Source of the DNA: BS750m-G69 sp964441235
GTDB lineage: Bacteria > Fidelibacterota > UBA2242
Length of the DNA stretch: 64,000 nt
Assembly: GCA_964441235.1 (NCBI GenBank)
Contig: CAYTUQ010000014.1
Coordinates: 1-64,000, forward strand
Direction of reading: 5' to 3'
Shown: positions 8,850-16,538 of the stretch, in pieces
Layout of the letters: every line of letters begins with the position of its first letter
Numbering within the stretch: position 1 is the first letter of the stretch
Notes under the pieces: model-generated
What the model was told of the DNA's origin: nothing
Seen by the model: the letters and a program-made list of their open reading frames with translations, nothing else
Database searches by the model: none
Program-made: the position numbers and the translations under genes

Positions 8850-8955
8850 ACCACTAAGACGCCAAGACACAAAGATTTGAAAATGCAAATTATTCCAACG
8901 GAATCTCTATGAGAAAAAGTTTATTATATAATAAAAAACTTAGTGCCTTCGTGGT
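8850..8955. repeat. MITE-like imperfect inverted repeat
   Basis: A 106-base element filling the gap between the aminotransferase and serA. Its ends form an imperfect 17-base inverted repeat (ACCACTAAGACGCCAAG at 8850-8866 against CTTAGTGCCTTCGTGGT at 8939-8955; 13 of 17 pair), and a short palindrome (ATTCCAACGGAATCTC) lies inside. The ACCACGAAGGCACTAAG-type end is a widespread intergenic repeat in environmental genomes. serA's ribosome-binding site (AAGGAAT) starts only a few bases after the right arm. Confidence 0.5.
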
Positions 8956-8973
8956 AAAAAAAAGGAATCAAAA

Positions 8974-9870
8974 ATGAAAATATTAATCACTGACGGTATA
9001 AGTAAATACGGGCAGGAAATATTATCTAAAGCCGGTATTGACTTTGACATCAAGCATTACGAACCGGAAAAATTAATTAAAGTAATTCCTGAATATGAAG
9101 GAATCCTCGTCCGCTCGGCAACAAAAGTCCCTCGAGAAGTCATAGACGCCGGTAAAAAATTAAAACTCATCGCTCGCGGTGGTGCCGGGATTGATAATAT
9201 TGATCATAAATATGCTCGCTCAATTGGCATTCCAGTACTAAATACCCCGGGAGCAAATTCTGCATCAGTATCGGAATTGGTATTCGCTCACCTCTTTGCT
9301 TTAGCCCGTTTCATTCCACAAGCAAATATCACCATGCGTAAGGGCGAATGGAATAAAAAGGCATACAAAGGTATTGAGCTTGCCGGTAAAACACTTGGTA
9401 TCATGGGCTTTGGAAAAATAGGTAAAATCACAGCGAAAATGGCACTCGGGTTGGGTATGCAAGTACTGGCTTTTGATATTGCGGATATCAAAACTGACTT
9501 GGATGTTACTATGACGAGTAAGGAAGATGTGCTGAAGAACTCGGACTTTATCACGCTGCATGTTCCCAAAATGGCAGAACCATTCATTACAGAAAAAGAT
9601 ATCAACTCGATGAAAGATGGCGTATTTATCATTAATTGTGCCCGTGGTGGTGTAATAGATGAAAAAGCGCTCCTCAACGCGTTGAATTCCGGTAAAGTCG
9701 ATGGTGCAGGAATTGACGTGTGGATGGAAGAACCAACGAAAAATATGGAATTGATAAACCATCTAAAAATATCAGCAACTCCGCACATTGGTGCTGCTAC
9801 TGCAGAAGCACAGGACCGAGTTGGGATTGAAATCGCAAATAAGATTGTCGAGACATTCAAATCACTTTAG
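8974..9870 (+). CDS. serA: D-3-phosphoglycerate dehydrogenase, short type
   Basis: Oxidises 3-phosphoglycerate to 3-phosphohydroxypyruvate with NAD+, the first step of serine synthesis. The 298-residue short form lacks the C-terminal ACT domain, so the usual serine feedback site is missing. The NAD-binding loop is GFGKIG at 145-150. Catalytic residues of the 2-hydroxyacid dehydrogenase family are R224 (NCARGGVIDE), E253 (MEEP) and H271 (PHIGAAT). AAGGAAT precedes the ATG. It lies between the aminotransferase and the DUF1015 gene, probably in one transcription unit despite repeat-filled spacers. Confidence 0.93.
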   Translation: MKILITDGISKYGQEILSKAGIDFDIKHYEPEKLIKVIPEYEGILVRSATKVPREVIDAGKKLKLIARGGAGIDNIDHKYARSIGIPVLNTPGANSASVSELVFAHLFALARFIPQANITMRKGEWNKKAYKGIELAGKTLGIMGFGKIGKITAKMALGLGMQVLAFDIADIKTDLDVTMTSKEDVLKNSDFITLHVPKMAEPFITEKDINSMKDGVFIINCARGGVIDEKALLNALNSGKVDGAGIDVWMEEPTKNMELINHLKISATPHIGAATAEAQDRVGIEIANKIVETFKSL

Positions 9871-9888
9871 TAAATTGAGATTGCTCAC

Positions 9889-10100
9889 CGCTCCAGAGGA
9901 GTCCCTTTAGGGCAGAAAACGCCGAGTTCGCAGAGTTATCTTTTTTTAAATGATTAGCGAAAAATTTATTAAACGACACATTTCTTAGTAAAAACCAGTA
10001 CTAAAGTATTGACTTGATTTTTTAACTTCTTTGCGTACTTAGTCTCATGGAGATCCCTTTGGGACGACCTCTGTCCCAGAGGGATTCCTCTGGAACGGGA
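9889..10100. repeat. Short palindromes between serA and DUF1015
   Basis: The 243-base spacer contains CTCCAGAGGAGTCCCTTTAG (9891-9910) and, at 10044-10100, a run of related palindromes (GGAGATCCCTTTGGGAC, GTCCCAGAGGGAT, ATTCCTCTGGAA). Between them are GCCGAGTTCGCAGAG and CTTCTTTGCGTACTTAG, similar to the ends of the element at 8850-8955. It looks like one or two degenerate MITE-like copies. No coding sequence seen. Confidence 0.5.
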
Positions 10101-10113
10101 AAAAGGGAGACAC

Positions 10114-11364
10114 ATGGTTAAAATCAAAGGATTTAAGGGAATTCGCCCAAAAAAGGGACTTGCAGAAAAAATTGCATCTAGACCTTATGATGTTCTAAAC
10201 TCTGAAGAAGCACGGATTGAAGCAAAAGGCAATCCCTACTCGTTTTTACATATCGTAAAATCCGAGATTGAATTACCGAAAGATATTAATCACTATCATG
10301 AAAAAGTCTATCTGAAAGCAGCCGAAAATCTAAGGAGTTTTATAAAAAAAGGATGGTTGATTCAGGAGAAAAGTGAAGCGCTCTATATTTACAGACAAAT
10401 TATGAATGGTCATGCACAATACGGTTTGGTCGTCGCTGCAAGTGTTCAGGATTATTTGGATGGGAAAATCCGCATCCACGAGCTAACGCGTGAAGTAAAA
10501 GAAAAAGACCGCATCAATCATGTAAAATATACAAACGCAAATACCGGTCCCGTTTTTCTCACTTACCATGCACAAGAAAATATTGACGCAATCGTCAAAC
10601 GAATAACAACTCAGAATGAACCGGAATATGACTTTACAGCAGAGGATGGTATTAGACATACTCTATGGATTGTTAAAGAAGAACCTGATATTAAACAATT
10701 CATTTCTCTTTTTGAAAAAATCCCTTATACATACGTTGCAGATGGTCACCACCGCTCAAAATCTGCAGCAATGGTTGGTGAAATTCGCCGAAAGGAGAAT
10801 AAAAACCACACTGGCAAAGAGGAGTACAATTGGTTCTTAGCGGTATTGTTTCCCCACGATCAACTGAAAATTCTGGATTACAACCGCGTTGTAAAAGACC
10901 TTAACGGATTATCCGAATCTGAATTTTTAGCCAAAATAAAAGAAAAATTTGATGTGGTCGAAGTATCTTCTCAGAAAGAAGCAAAGCCATCCAGAGCAAA
11001 TTATTTCGACATATATCTGAATTACAAATGGTATGTCTTAAAAGCCAAACCCAGTACATTTAACCATGACGATCCAGTTTTGAGTCTGGATATATCCATT
11101 CTTCAAAACAACTTACTGACACCAATTCTTGGAATTGGCGATCCTCGTAAAGATGAACGTATAGATTTCGTGGGTGGAATACGTGGGCTAAATGAACTCG
11201 AGAAACGTGTGAACTCCGGTGAAATGGCAGTAGCATTTGCTCTTTATCCTACATCTATTGAGCAGCTTATGGCTATTGCAGATGCAGGAAAACTTATGCC
11301 GCCAAAGTCAACCTGGTTTGAGCCAAAGTTAAGAAGCGGTTTGATAATTCATTCGCTGGATTAA
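10114..11364 (+). CDS. DUF1015 family protein of the serine cluster
   Basis: A 416-residue DUF1015 protein. Typical family blocks are FKGIRPKKG at the N-terminus, SRPYDVLNSEEAR (22-34), HELTREVKEKDR (122-133) and the strongly conserved YVADGHHRSKSA around 207-218. The DGHHR segment (210-214) is similar to the nucleotide/serine-binding motif of ParB-fold free-serine kinases (SerK, SbnI), which I regard as suggestive only. DUF1015 genes recur beside serC-like and serA genes in several bacterial groups, and no phosphoserine phosphatase is seen here. A role at the phosphoserine/serine step is an inference. A hairpin terminator follows. Confidence 0.85.
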   Translation: MVKIKGFKGIRPKKGLAEKIASRPYDVLNSEEARIEAKGNPYSFLHIVKSEIELPKDINHYHEKVYLKAAENLRSFIKKGWLIQEKSEALYIYRQIMNGHAQYGLVVAASVQDYLDGKIRIHELTREVKEKDRINHVKYTNANTGPVFLTYHAQENIDAIVKRITTQNEPEYDFTAEDGIRHTLWIVKEEPDIKQFISLFEKIPYTYVADGHHRSKSAAMVGEIRRKENKNHTGKEEYNWFLAVLFPHDQLKILDYNRVVKDLNGLSESEFLAKIKEKFDVVEVSSQKEAKPSRANYFDIYLNYKWYVLKAKPSTFNHDDPVLSLDISILQNNLLTPILGIGDPRKDERIDFVGGIRGLNELEKRVNSGEMAVAFALYPTSIEQLMAIADAGKLMPPKSTWFEPKLRSGLIIHSLD

Positions 11365-11385
11365 ATATTTTCACAAGCATTAAAA

Positions 11386-11417
11386 AAGGTGGGTGATTCC
11401 AAATGTTCGCCCACCTT
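11386..11417 (+). terminator. Hairpin after the serine cluster
   Basis: AAGGTGGGTG (11386-11395) pairs with CGCCCACCTT (11408-11417, one G-T pair) around a 12-base loop, 22 bases after the DUF1015 stop. It is followed by the T-rich CTCTTCATTCC rather than a clean T run, so it is a plausible but weak intrinsic terminator for the upstream cluster. Confidence 0.6.
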
Positions 11418-11549
11418 CTCTTCATTCCAACGGTCTATCGCAGGAACGAGGATAGATGGACAGCTTTCTATTCCCAGGCACTTTATATTCCCATCCCTTT
11501 TTATTCTACCTTCATTTTCATAAATTGAAAAGTCATACAAAGGTCTAGC

Positions 11550-11684
11550 ATGAACAAAAATATTTCCCGCAGAAATTTCATCAAAACCGGTACTCTTGCC
11601 GGGCTTGGGATTATAGTTGGATTTACGGCAAAGAATAGATTTGATATCATCATTAAAAACAATATATATACAGATGTATTATAG
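11550..11684 (+). pseudogene. Truncated Tat-signal gene remnant
   Basis: ATG at 11550 opens MNKNISRRNFIKTGTLAGLG, a textbook twin-arginine signal (SRRNFIK plus hydrophobic segment to about residue 25), then runs only about 19 more codons to TAG at 11682-11684. Tat leaders of this style head Gfo/Idh/MocA oxidoreductases, FAD enzymes and similar exported cofactor proteins. The mature protein is absent, so this is the 5' stump of a deleted gene, not a functional exported peptide. No good ribosome-binding site is visible. Confidence 0.6.
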
Positions 11685-11751
11685 GGGAATGTTCTACAAC
11701 GCAATAGGTAGGTTACTTTATTATCAAATTAAAAATATATAGATCAAGAAA

Positions 11752-12501
11752 ATGAAATATGCTATAATTGGTGATATTCACGGTACAGAATTAAAAGATT
11801 TAGAAACAGCACTGGATAATGAAAATCCAGATGTAGTAATATGCACAGGCGATTTCGACCAGACGAGGTCAATACACCAATTCATTAACCTTGAAAGAAA
11901 ATATACGGATGCCGGGAAAAAGGTGATAAAAGTTCCTGGTAACCACGATCACGCCATTTTAAATAATCTTCCAATCACATCAGGAGCACTAGTGATGCAG
12001 GGTAAAACAATTCGGCAACTCCATGAGGAACTAAATAATGATCCCGTAAGCAAGAAATACATCAGTGCTCTCGTAAATTCAAATAATAGGGTTAAAATAT
12101 TTTTAGATAAAGAGAGATTTAGCAAAACATATCAGACAATAATTATACACGGTGCCTATGATGGCAATTTGCGAAGCTTCCCTGATTGCCCACCAGAAAT
12201 AAAAGATTTGTGGAGACGATTGTTAACGTTTGATGACTGCAAAAAAAATCTCAGAGTCATGGATATAGAGGGTGATAAAATTATGATAAGAGGACATGAC
12301 CACTATGCTATCTATATATATGAAGACCCAGATGAAGGAATAATTGTAAATGAACCAAAAATAGATATATCAGCATATAAATTATACAAACACAGGAAAC
12401 ATATTATAAATCCAGGGGCACTTTTCGATGGAATCCTTGCTATAATTAATACAAAAGTTCCTGGTGAAGAAGTTCCAATTTTGAAATACCTTAGAGTATA
12501 A
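11752..12501 (+). CDS. Calcineurin-like metallophosphoesterase
   Basis: A 249-residue dinuclear-metal phosphoesterase with every signature block: GDIHG (D8, H10), TGDFDQ (D34), GNHDH (N64, H65), IIHGAYDG and GHDHY near residue 180. No signal peptide is seen, so it is cytoplasmic. The class covers phosphodiesterases, protein phosphatases and nucleotidases; substrate cannot be told from sequence. It is monocistronic, with AT-rich DNA on both sides and the convergent macrodomain gene downstream. Confidence 0.9.
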   Translation: MKYAIIGDIHGTELKDLETALDNENPDVVICTGDFDQTRSIHQFINLERKYTDAGKKVIKVPGNHDHAILNNLPITSGALVMQGKTIRQLHEELNNDPVSKKYISALVNSNNRVKIFLDKERFSKTYQTIIIHGAYDGNLRSFPDCPPEIKDLWRRLLTFDDCKKNLRVMDIEGDKIMIRGHDHYAIYIYEDPDEGIIVNEPKIDISAYKLYKHRKHIINPGALFDGILAIINTKVPGEEVPILKYLRV

Positions 12502-12666
12502 TTTACCTAGCAGTTCTTTGTTAAATCGCTACGTTCTCGGCAAGGGAGATAAATCCGGATATAAGTGTCTTTTTTTTCAATAACGATTTCAACGATTACG
12601 CTCTTCAAAATGCCTTGAAAATTTTAAAGTTGCTCGAGAATTGATGTCATAGAAGGCTTTTTTGAC

Positions 12667-13203
12667 TTACTTCAGAGATATATAAATCCTTTTGTATATC
12701 GCAACATTTTCACCTATAACAACGAAATGTACTACTTCCGGAAGTTCATGATTTTCCAAATATTTCAGCGTTTCTGAAATTGCTATCTTCGCAGCTGACT
12801 CTTTTGGATATCTATAAACTCCGGTACTAATTGCAGGAAACGAAATAGATTTCAGTTCATATTTAGTTGCAATCTTAAGACAATTCCGGTAACAATCAGC
12901 AAGCAGATTTGGTTCGTTATAACTACCATTACGCCATACTGGACCAACCGTATGAATGACATACTTCGCTTGAAGATTATAGCCTTTCGTGATAACCGCT
13001 TGCCCGGTAAATAAACCATCAGGATATTTTTTCTTTCTTATTTCTCTGCACTCTTCAAGAAGCCTACATCCTGCTGCCCTGTGAATAGCACCATCAACGC
13101 CGCCTCCACCAAGCAGATATCTATTCGCAGCATTTACAACTGCATCAACTTTCTCTTTCGTTATATCAGCATCGACAATAACAATTCTATCTAATAAATT
13201 CAT
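12667..13203 (-). CDS. Macro domain protein, ADP-ribose hydrolase type
   Basis: A 178-residue stand-alone macro domain of the MacroD/YmdB type. Motifs are VDAVVNAANRYLLGGGGVDG (20-38) with the Asn and Gly-rich loop that hold ADP-ribose, IHRAAG, and the distal-ribose/diphosphate loop PAISTGVYRYP. Characterised relatives remove O-acetyl from O-acetyl-ADP-ribose or mono-ADP-ribose from proteins. ATG at 13203 follows AGGAGG seven bases upstream (reading leftwards), supporting the start. It is downstream of and co-oriented with the GH97 gene (41-base gap), so the two may be co-transcribed. Confidence 0.93.
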   Translation of the reverse strand: MNLLDRIVIVDADITKEKVDAVVNAANRYLLGGGGVDGAIHRAAGCRLLEECREIRKKKYPDGLFTGQAVITKGYNLQAKYVIHTVGPVWRNGSYNEPNLLADCYRNCLKIATKYELKSISFPAISTGVYRYPKESAAKIAISETLKYLENHELPEVVHFVVIGENVAIYKRIYISLK

Positions 13204-13244
13204 GACACCTCCTGGTATTATTTCTTCTTTTTTTATGAAAGGAT

Positions 13245-15293
13245 TTAATCTGAAAGCGTTCTAATTTCTTCTTCTGTTGCAGGTTTTATTTCTACTGCTT
13301 GACCGCCGCCGGGGGCAAGAGACACTGCAAGTGTATCCGTGTTATCAACTAATACTTTTGTGATTTCCACGTCATAAGGATTATCTTTCCAATCGGCATC
13401 AGCATCATCAGCATAAATATTTGCTGTATATTCTCTACCAGATTCTAAGAATGTTAATGGTATTGCAAACTTGCAAGAATTTTCATCGGTGATGCTCCCA
13501 ATATACCAATTCGCACCACTTTTCCTAGCAATAGTAACATAGTCTCCGATTTTCGCATTCAATACTTTAGTTTCGTCCCAATCGGTTGGAACATCCTGAA
13601 TAAATTTAAAAGCCGGCACAGACGTGCCTTCTGATTGATTTTCATAATTTTCAGGTAGGTCGGCTGCCATCTGTAGCGGGCTGTAAAGTACAACATATAA
13701 CGCCAACTGCTTCGCAAGTGTGGTATAAACGCGGTTATCTTTTCTATACTCATCAAAGGTTAAATCAAAAATTACGGGAGTATAATCCAATGGTCCTGCC
13801 AACATTCTGGTAAATGGAATAATAGTCGTATGTTCCGGCGGATTTCCATCACTCCAGGCATTATATTCCATTCCCCTGACACCTTCTCTTGTCATCATAT
13901 TTGGATATGTTCGGCGAATGCCAGTTGGCTTTATAGGTTCGTGAGCATCTATCATCAGATGATGTTCCGCCGCTTTTTTTACGACCATACGGTAGTGATT
14001 CACCATCCACTGCCCGTGATGATGCTGTCCTTCCGGAACGATTGTTCCCGCATATCCGGTTTTAACAGCAGGGATACCTAATTTTTCATATAATGAGAAA
14101 GCCGAATCAATTTGTTCTCCATAAGTTGGTATGTCTCCACCCGTTTCATGATGCCCTATAATTACAACTCCATTTTCACGTCCATATCGCACCACCTCTT
14201 CTAAATCAAAATCGGGATAAGAAGTTAAAAAATCAAATGCATGCCCTTTTAACCAATAATCCCAGCCAAGATTCCAGCCCTCTATTAATAAAGCAGGGAT
14301 ACTATATTTACTGGCAAAGTCTATATACCGCTTTGCATTCTCGGTAGTTGCTCCATGTTTTGGTCCGGTATGCCAGGTATATTTCCCGGTGTGCATTCCC
14401 CACCAGATACCCATATATTTCATCGGCTTAATCCATGAAGTGTTTTTTAGAACACATGGCTCATTAAGATTTACAATTAGGTGAGATTCAATTAGACCTC
14501 CTGGATCCGTTGCAATTTGTATTGTTCTCCAGGGAGTACGATGCAGTGTTGAAGCTTTAACCTTCACTCCATCCGGCCATGGAACTAACTCAGTTTTAAA
14601 TGTAAGCTGTTTACCTTTTACAGCGGAAAGAGTCATTCCTGCATAATCCGTAAGATCAGCTTCGTGGATGCTTAGATAAATTCCATTACTAGTTTCCATC
14701 GTTATAGGAGTATTTACCGCTTCAATCTCGCTAAGAGGCGTGTGTCTATAAAGATGCTCATAACTATCATAATCCGCTGGAATCCACCAGGCGGTATAAC
14801 CATCTAATAAGCAAAACTGAGTTTCTTCTGACATAATCTCAAAATCCTTAAGATTCGGCTGTTTGGGTAAAATATAACGAAAACCTACACCGTCATTATA
14901 AGCTCTGAATATTAGGTGCATTTGCCGATTTAGCGGTGTTTTTTCTTTTAGTTTAACGATGAGTTCTTTGTAGTGATTTCTTATCTTATTCGTTGTACCC
15001 CAGATGGGTTTCCATGTTTCATCAAAACTTCTCTGAGAACTTCCGACGATTGAAAAATTTTTCTCCATCGGTTTAGTAGATTTAAATTGAAATCCCAATC
15101 GTGACGGCTGTATGACAATTTTACCATCATAAGAAACAGAATAATAGGGCATACCATCCTGAATCCTGAAATTGACATTCACTTTTCCATCAGGAGAGAC
15201 TACACTTACAGCATTTTTTGTCTTTGATGCACCACACATCAGAAATGCTAACATTAGCATTGTAGAAAAAATCAGATTAAAACTACGACGCAT
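13245..15293 (-). CDS. Glycoside hydrolase family 97
   Basis: A 682-residue GH97 enzyme, the family of Bacteroidota SusB alpha-glucosidase and alpha-galactosidases. It has an N-terminal signal (RRSFNLIFSTMLMLAFLMCG; the Cys could be a lipidation site but the box is non-canonical), an N-terminal beta-sandwich, a TIM barrel (about 290-560: GWNLGWDYWL, DAHEP, REGVRGMEYNAW) and a C-terminal beta domain. The glutamate in GVRGMEYN and the acidic residues around DAHEP are where family catalytic residues lie; inverting versus retaining mechanism is not decided here. No SusC/SusD neighbours are present, so it is not part of a recognisable polysaccharide utilisation locus. Confidence 0.93.
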   Translation of the reverse strand: MRRSFNLIFSTMLMLAFLMCGASKTKNAVSVVSPDGKVNVNFRIQDGMPYYSVSYDGKIVIQPSRLGFQFKSTKPMEKNFSIVGSSQRSFDETWKPIWGTTNKIRNHYKELIVKLKEKTPLNRQMHLIFRAYNDGVGFRYILPKQPNLKDFEIMSEETQFCLLDGYTAWWIPADYDSYEHLYRHTPLSEIEAVNTPITMETSNGIYLSIHEADLTDYAGMTLSAVKGKQLTFKTELVPWPDGVKVKASTLHRTPWRTIQIATDPGGLIESHLIVNLNEPCVLKNTSWIKPMKYMGIWWGMHTGKYTWHTGPKHGATTENAKRYIDFASKYSIPALLIEGWNLGWDYWLKGHAFDFLTSYPDFDLEEVVRYGRENGVVIIGHHETGGDIPTYGEQIDSAFSLYEKLGIPAVKTGYAGTIVPEGQHHHGQWMVNHYRMVVKKAAEHHLMIDAHEPIKPTGIRRTYPNMMTREGVRGMEYNAWSDGNPPEHTTIIPFTRMLAGPLDYTPVIFDLTFDEYRKDNRVYTTLAKQLALYVVLYSPLQMAADLPENYENQSEGTSVPAFKFIQDVPTDWDETKVLNAKIGDYVTIARKSGANWYIGSITDENSCKFAIPLTFLESGREYTANIYADDADADWKDNPYDVEITKVLVDNTDTLAVSLAPGGGQAVEIKPATEEEIRTLSD

Positions 15294-15554
15294 AATAGAC
15301 TCCTTTTTTAATTTACCATTGTCAATTTACAATTATCAATTTTAAATACTAAGTGTATTTTTCCAGAGGCCAAGAATAACTACTCAGAGAATCCCTTAAT
15401 AAACTAATAACGAATCAAAATTTTTTATTTGAGTAGAAAAAACCATTTGTATAAATTCCAATTAGTCTGAACTATTCATGTACTCTTTCCAAAGGAATCC
15501 CGGGATTAGCTTTTAAATTATTCAGGTTAGATAATTCGTAAAACAAGAAAATTC
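15294..15554. other. Intergenic region with one short palindrome
   Basis: About 260 bases between the divergent GH97 and membrane-protein genes. Apart from the palindrome TTCCAAAGGAATCCCGGGAT (15487-15506), a member of the dispersed family, nothing was recognised. Confidence 0.4.
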
Positions 15555-15583
15555 TTGACAAAGGGAAGATATTTTTATATATT
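15555..15583 (+). promoter_or_regulatory. Sigma70-type promoter of the 15.6-19.5 kb operon
   Basis: TTGACA at 15555-15560, a 17-base spacer and TATATT at 15578-15583 give a near-consensus promoter 41 bases upstream of the ATG at 15625, which itself has AAAGGAGAGG as ribosome-binding site. Confidence 0.65.
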
Positions 15584-15607
15584 TACTTTGTTTTTCAAAG
15601 TACTTTG
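15584..15607. promoter_or_regulatory. TACTTTG inverted-repeat operator candidate
   Basis: TACTTTG (15584-15590), five T bases, then CAAAGTA (15596-15602) form an inverted repeat; the right half also starts a perfect 12-base palindrome CAAAGTACTTTG (15596-15607). It overlaps the transcription start expected from the TTGACA/TATATT promoter, an ideal position for repression. The second gene of the operon encodes a winged-helix regulator, making autoregulation the simplest reading. Confidence 0.5.
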
Positions 15608-15624
15608 ATGAAAGGAGAGGTTTT

Positions 15625-16230
15625 ATGGGAAAAGATAATAAGGAATTTGAAGAAATTGCTCAAGGTGAAGAGATAAAAATTATTCACCAAATGATCGAAA
15701 AAACCAAGTCTGATACTGCCGAGTCTGGTGCTGAGCTGATCATGTGGGGATGGTTGGCTCTTGCTGCTTGCGTTTGTCTTTATACTCTCGTTTTTCTGGG
15801 GCTGCCCCATTTAGCCTGGCTTCCATGGGCTGTTTTGATGCCAATTGGGGCAATCGTTCAAATAGTTAAAGAAATCAAACAAAGAAAAAGAATCAGAGTT
15901 TCTACATATACCGATCATGCAATTTCAAGTTTATGGCTAGCGTGTAGTATATCAATTTTTATGGTTGCATTCCTGGCTGCCCCTCTGGGTGCAGTTACTT
16001 ATGAATTTTTAACACCTGCAATTTCGATTATTATAGGTATTGCCATATTTACATCCGGACAGATTGTTGAGTGGAAACTGATGAAAATTTGCGGTTTGGT
16101 CTGGTGGTCTTCAGCAGTGATTATGATGTTGATTCACTGGCATCTACATACGGGCGTTTTCGCCATATCAATAATTTTGGGCTATCTCGTGCCCGGGTAT
16201 ATCCTAAGAAGAAACTATTTGAGGAATTGA
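15625..16230 (+). CDS. Integral membrane protein, regulator-linked
   Basis: A 201-residue protein with a soluble N-terminus of about 38 residues (acidic, helical) and about six predicted membrane spans in hairpin pairs (starting near 39, 64, 100, 124, 149 and 173). No catalytic motif was recognised. Its stop at 16230 is one base before the start of the next gene, a winged-helix regulator, so the two are co-transcribed and probably translationally coupled. Membrane protein plus small winged-helix regulator pairs are common in Bacteroidota, but the function of this one is unknown. Confidence 0.8.
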   Translation: MGKDNKEFEEIAQGEEIKIIHQMIEKTKSDTAESGAELIMWGWLALAACVCLYTLVFLGLPHLAWLPWAVLMPIGAIVQIVKEIKQRKRIRVSTYTDHAISSLWLACSISIFMVAFLAAPLGAVTYEFLTPAISIIIGIAIFTSGQIVEWKLMKICGLVWWSSAVIMMLIHWHLHTGVFAISIILGYLVPGYILRRNYLRN

Positions 16231-16231
16231 T

Positions 16232-16528
16232 ATGACGACATTTCAGGAACTTGATCCTGTCATTCACTCGAGAATTCGATTATCCATTTTATCAGTTTTA
16301 ATATCGGTAAAAGAGGCTGATTTTATCTATTTAAAAGAGGCAACCGGGACTACTGATGGTAATTTGAGCACTCATCTTTCAAAGTTGGAGCAAGCAGGAT
16401 ATGTTAAAATCATAAAAGGATTTGTAGGTAAAAAGCCAAGAACAACCTGCTCTATTACAAATGATGGCAAGGATGCATTTTCCAAATACGTTAAAAATTT
16501 AGAACAATTTATACATCCAGGTGAATAG
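16232..16528 (+). CDS. Winged-helix transcriptional regulator
   Basis: A 98-residue single-domain winged helix of the PF13601-like (MarR/ArsR-related) class: DPVIHSRIRLSILSVL (helix 1), then the recognition part GTTDGNLSTHLSKLEQAGYV, and the wing IIKGFVGKKPRTTCSIT. No sensor domain, so it probably dimerises and may respond to the membrane protein encoded immediately upstream. It is a likely ligand of the TACTTTG palindromes in front of the operon. It begins one base after the preceding stop codon. Confidence 0.88.
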   Translation: MTTFQELDPVIHSRIRLSILSVLISVKEADFIYLKEATGTTDGNLSTHLSKLEQAGYVKIIKGFVGKKPRTTCSITNDGKDAFSKYVKNLEQFIHPGE

Positions 16529-16538
16529 AAGGACATAT

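Noticed and set aside
9288..9860. Long ORF antisense to serA
   Set aside because: No start signal or homology and shadowing a well-conserved dehydrogenase gene.
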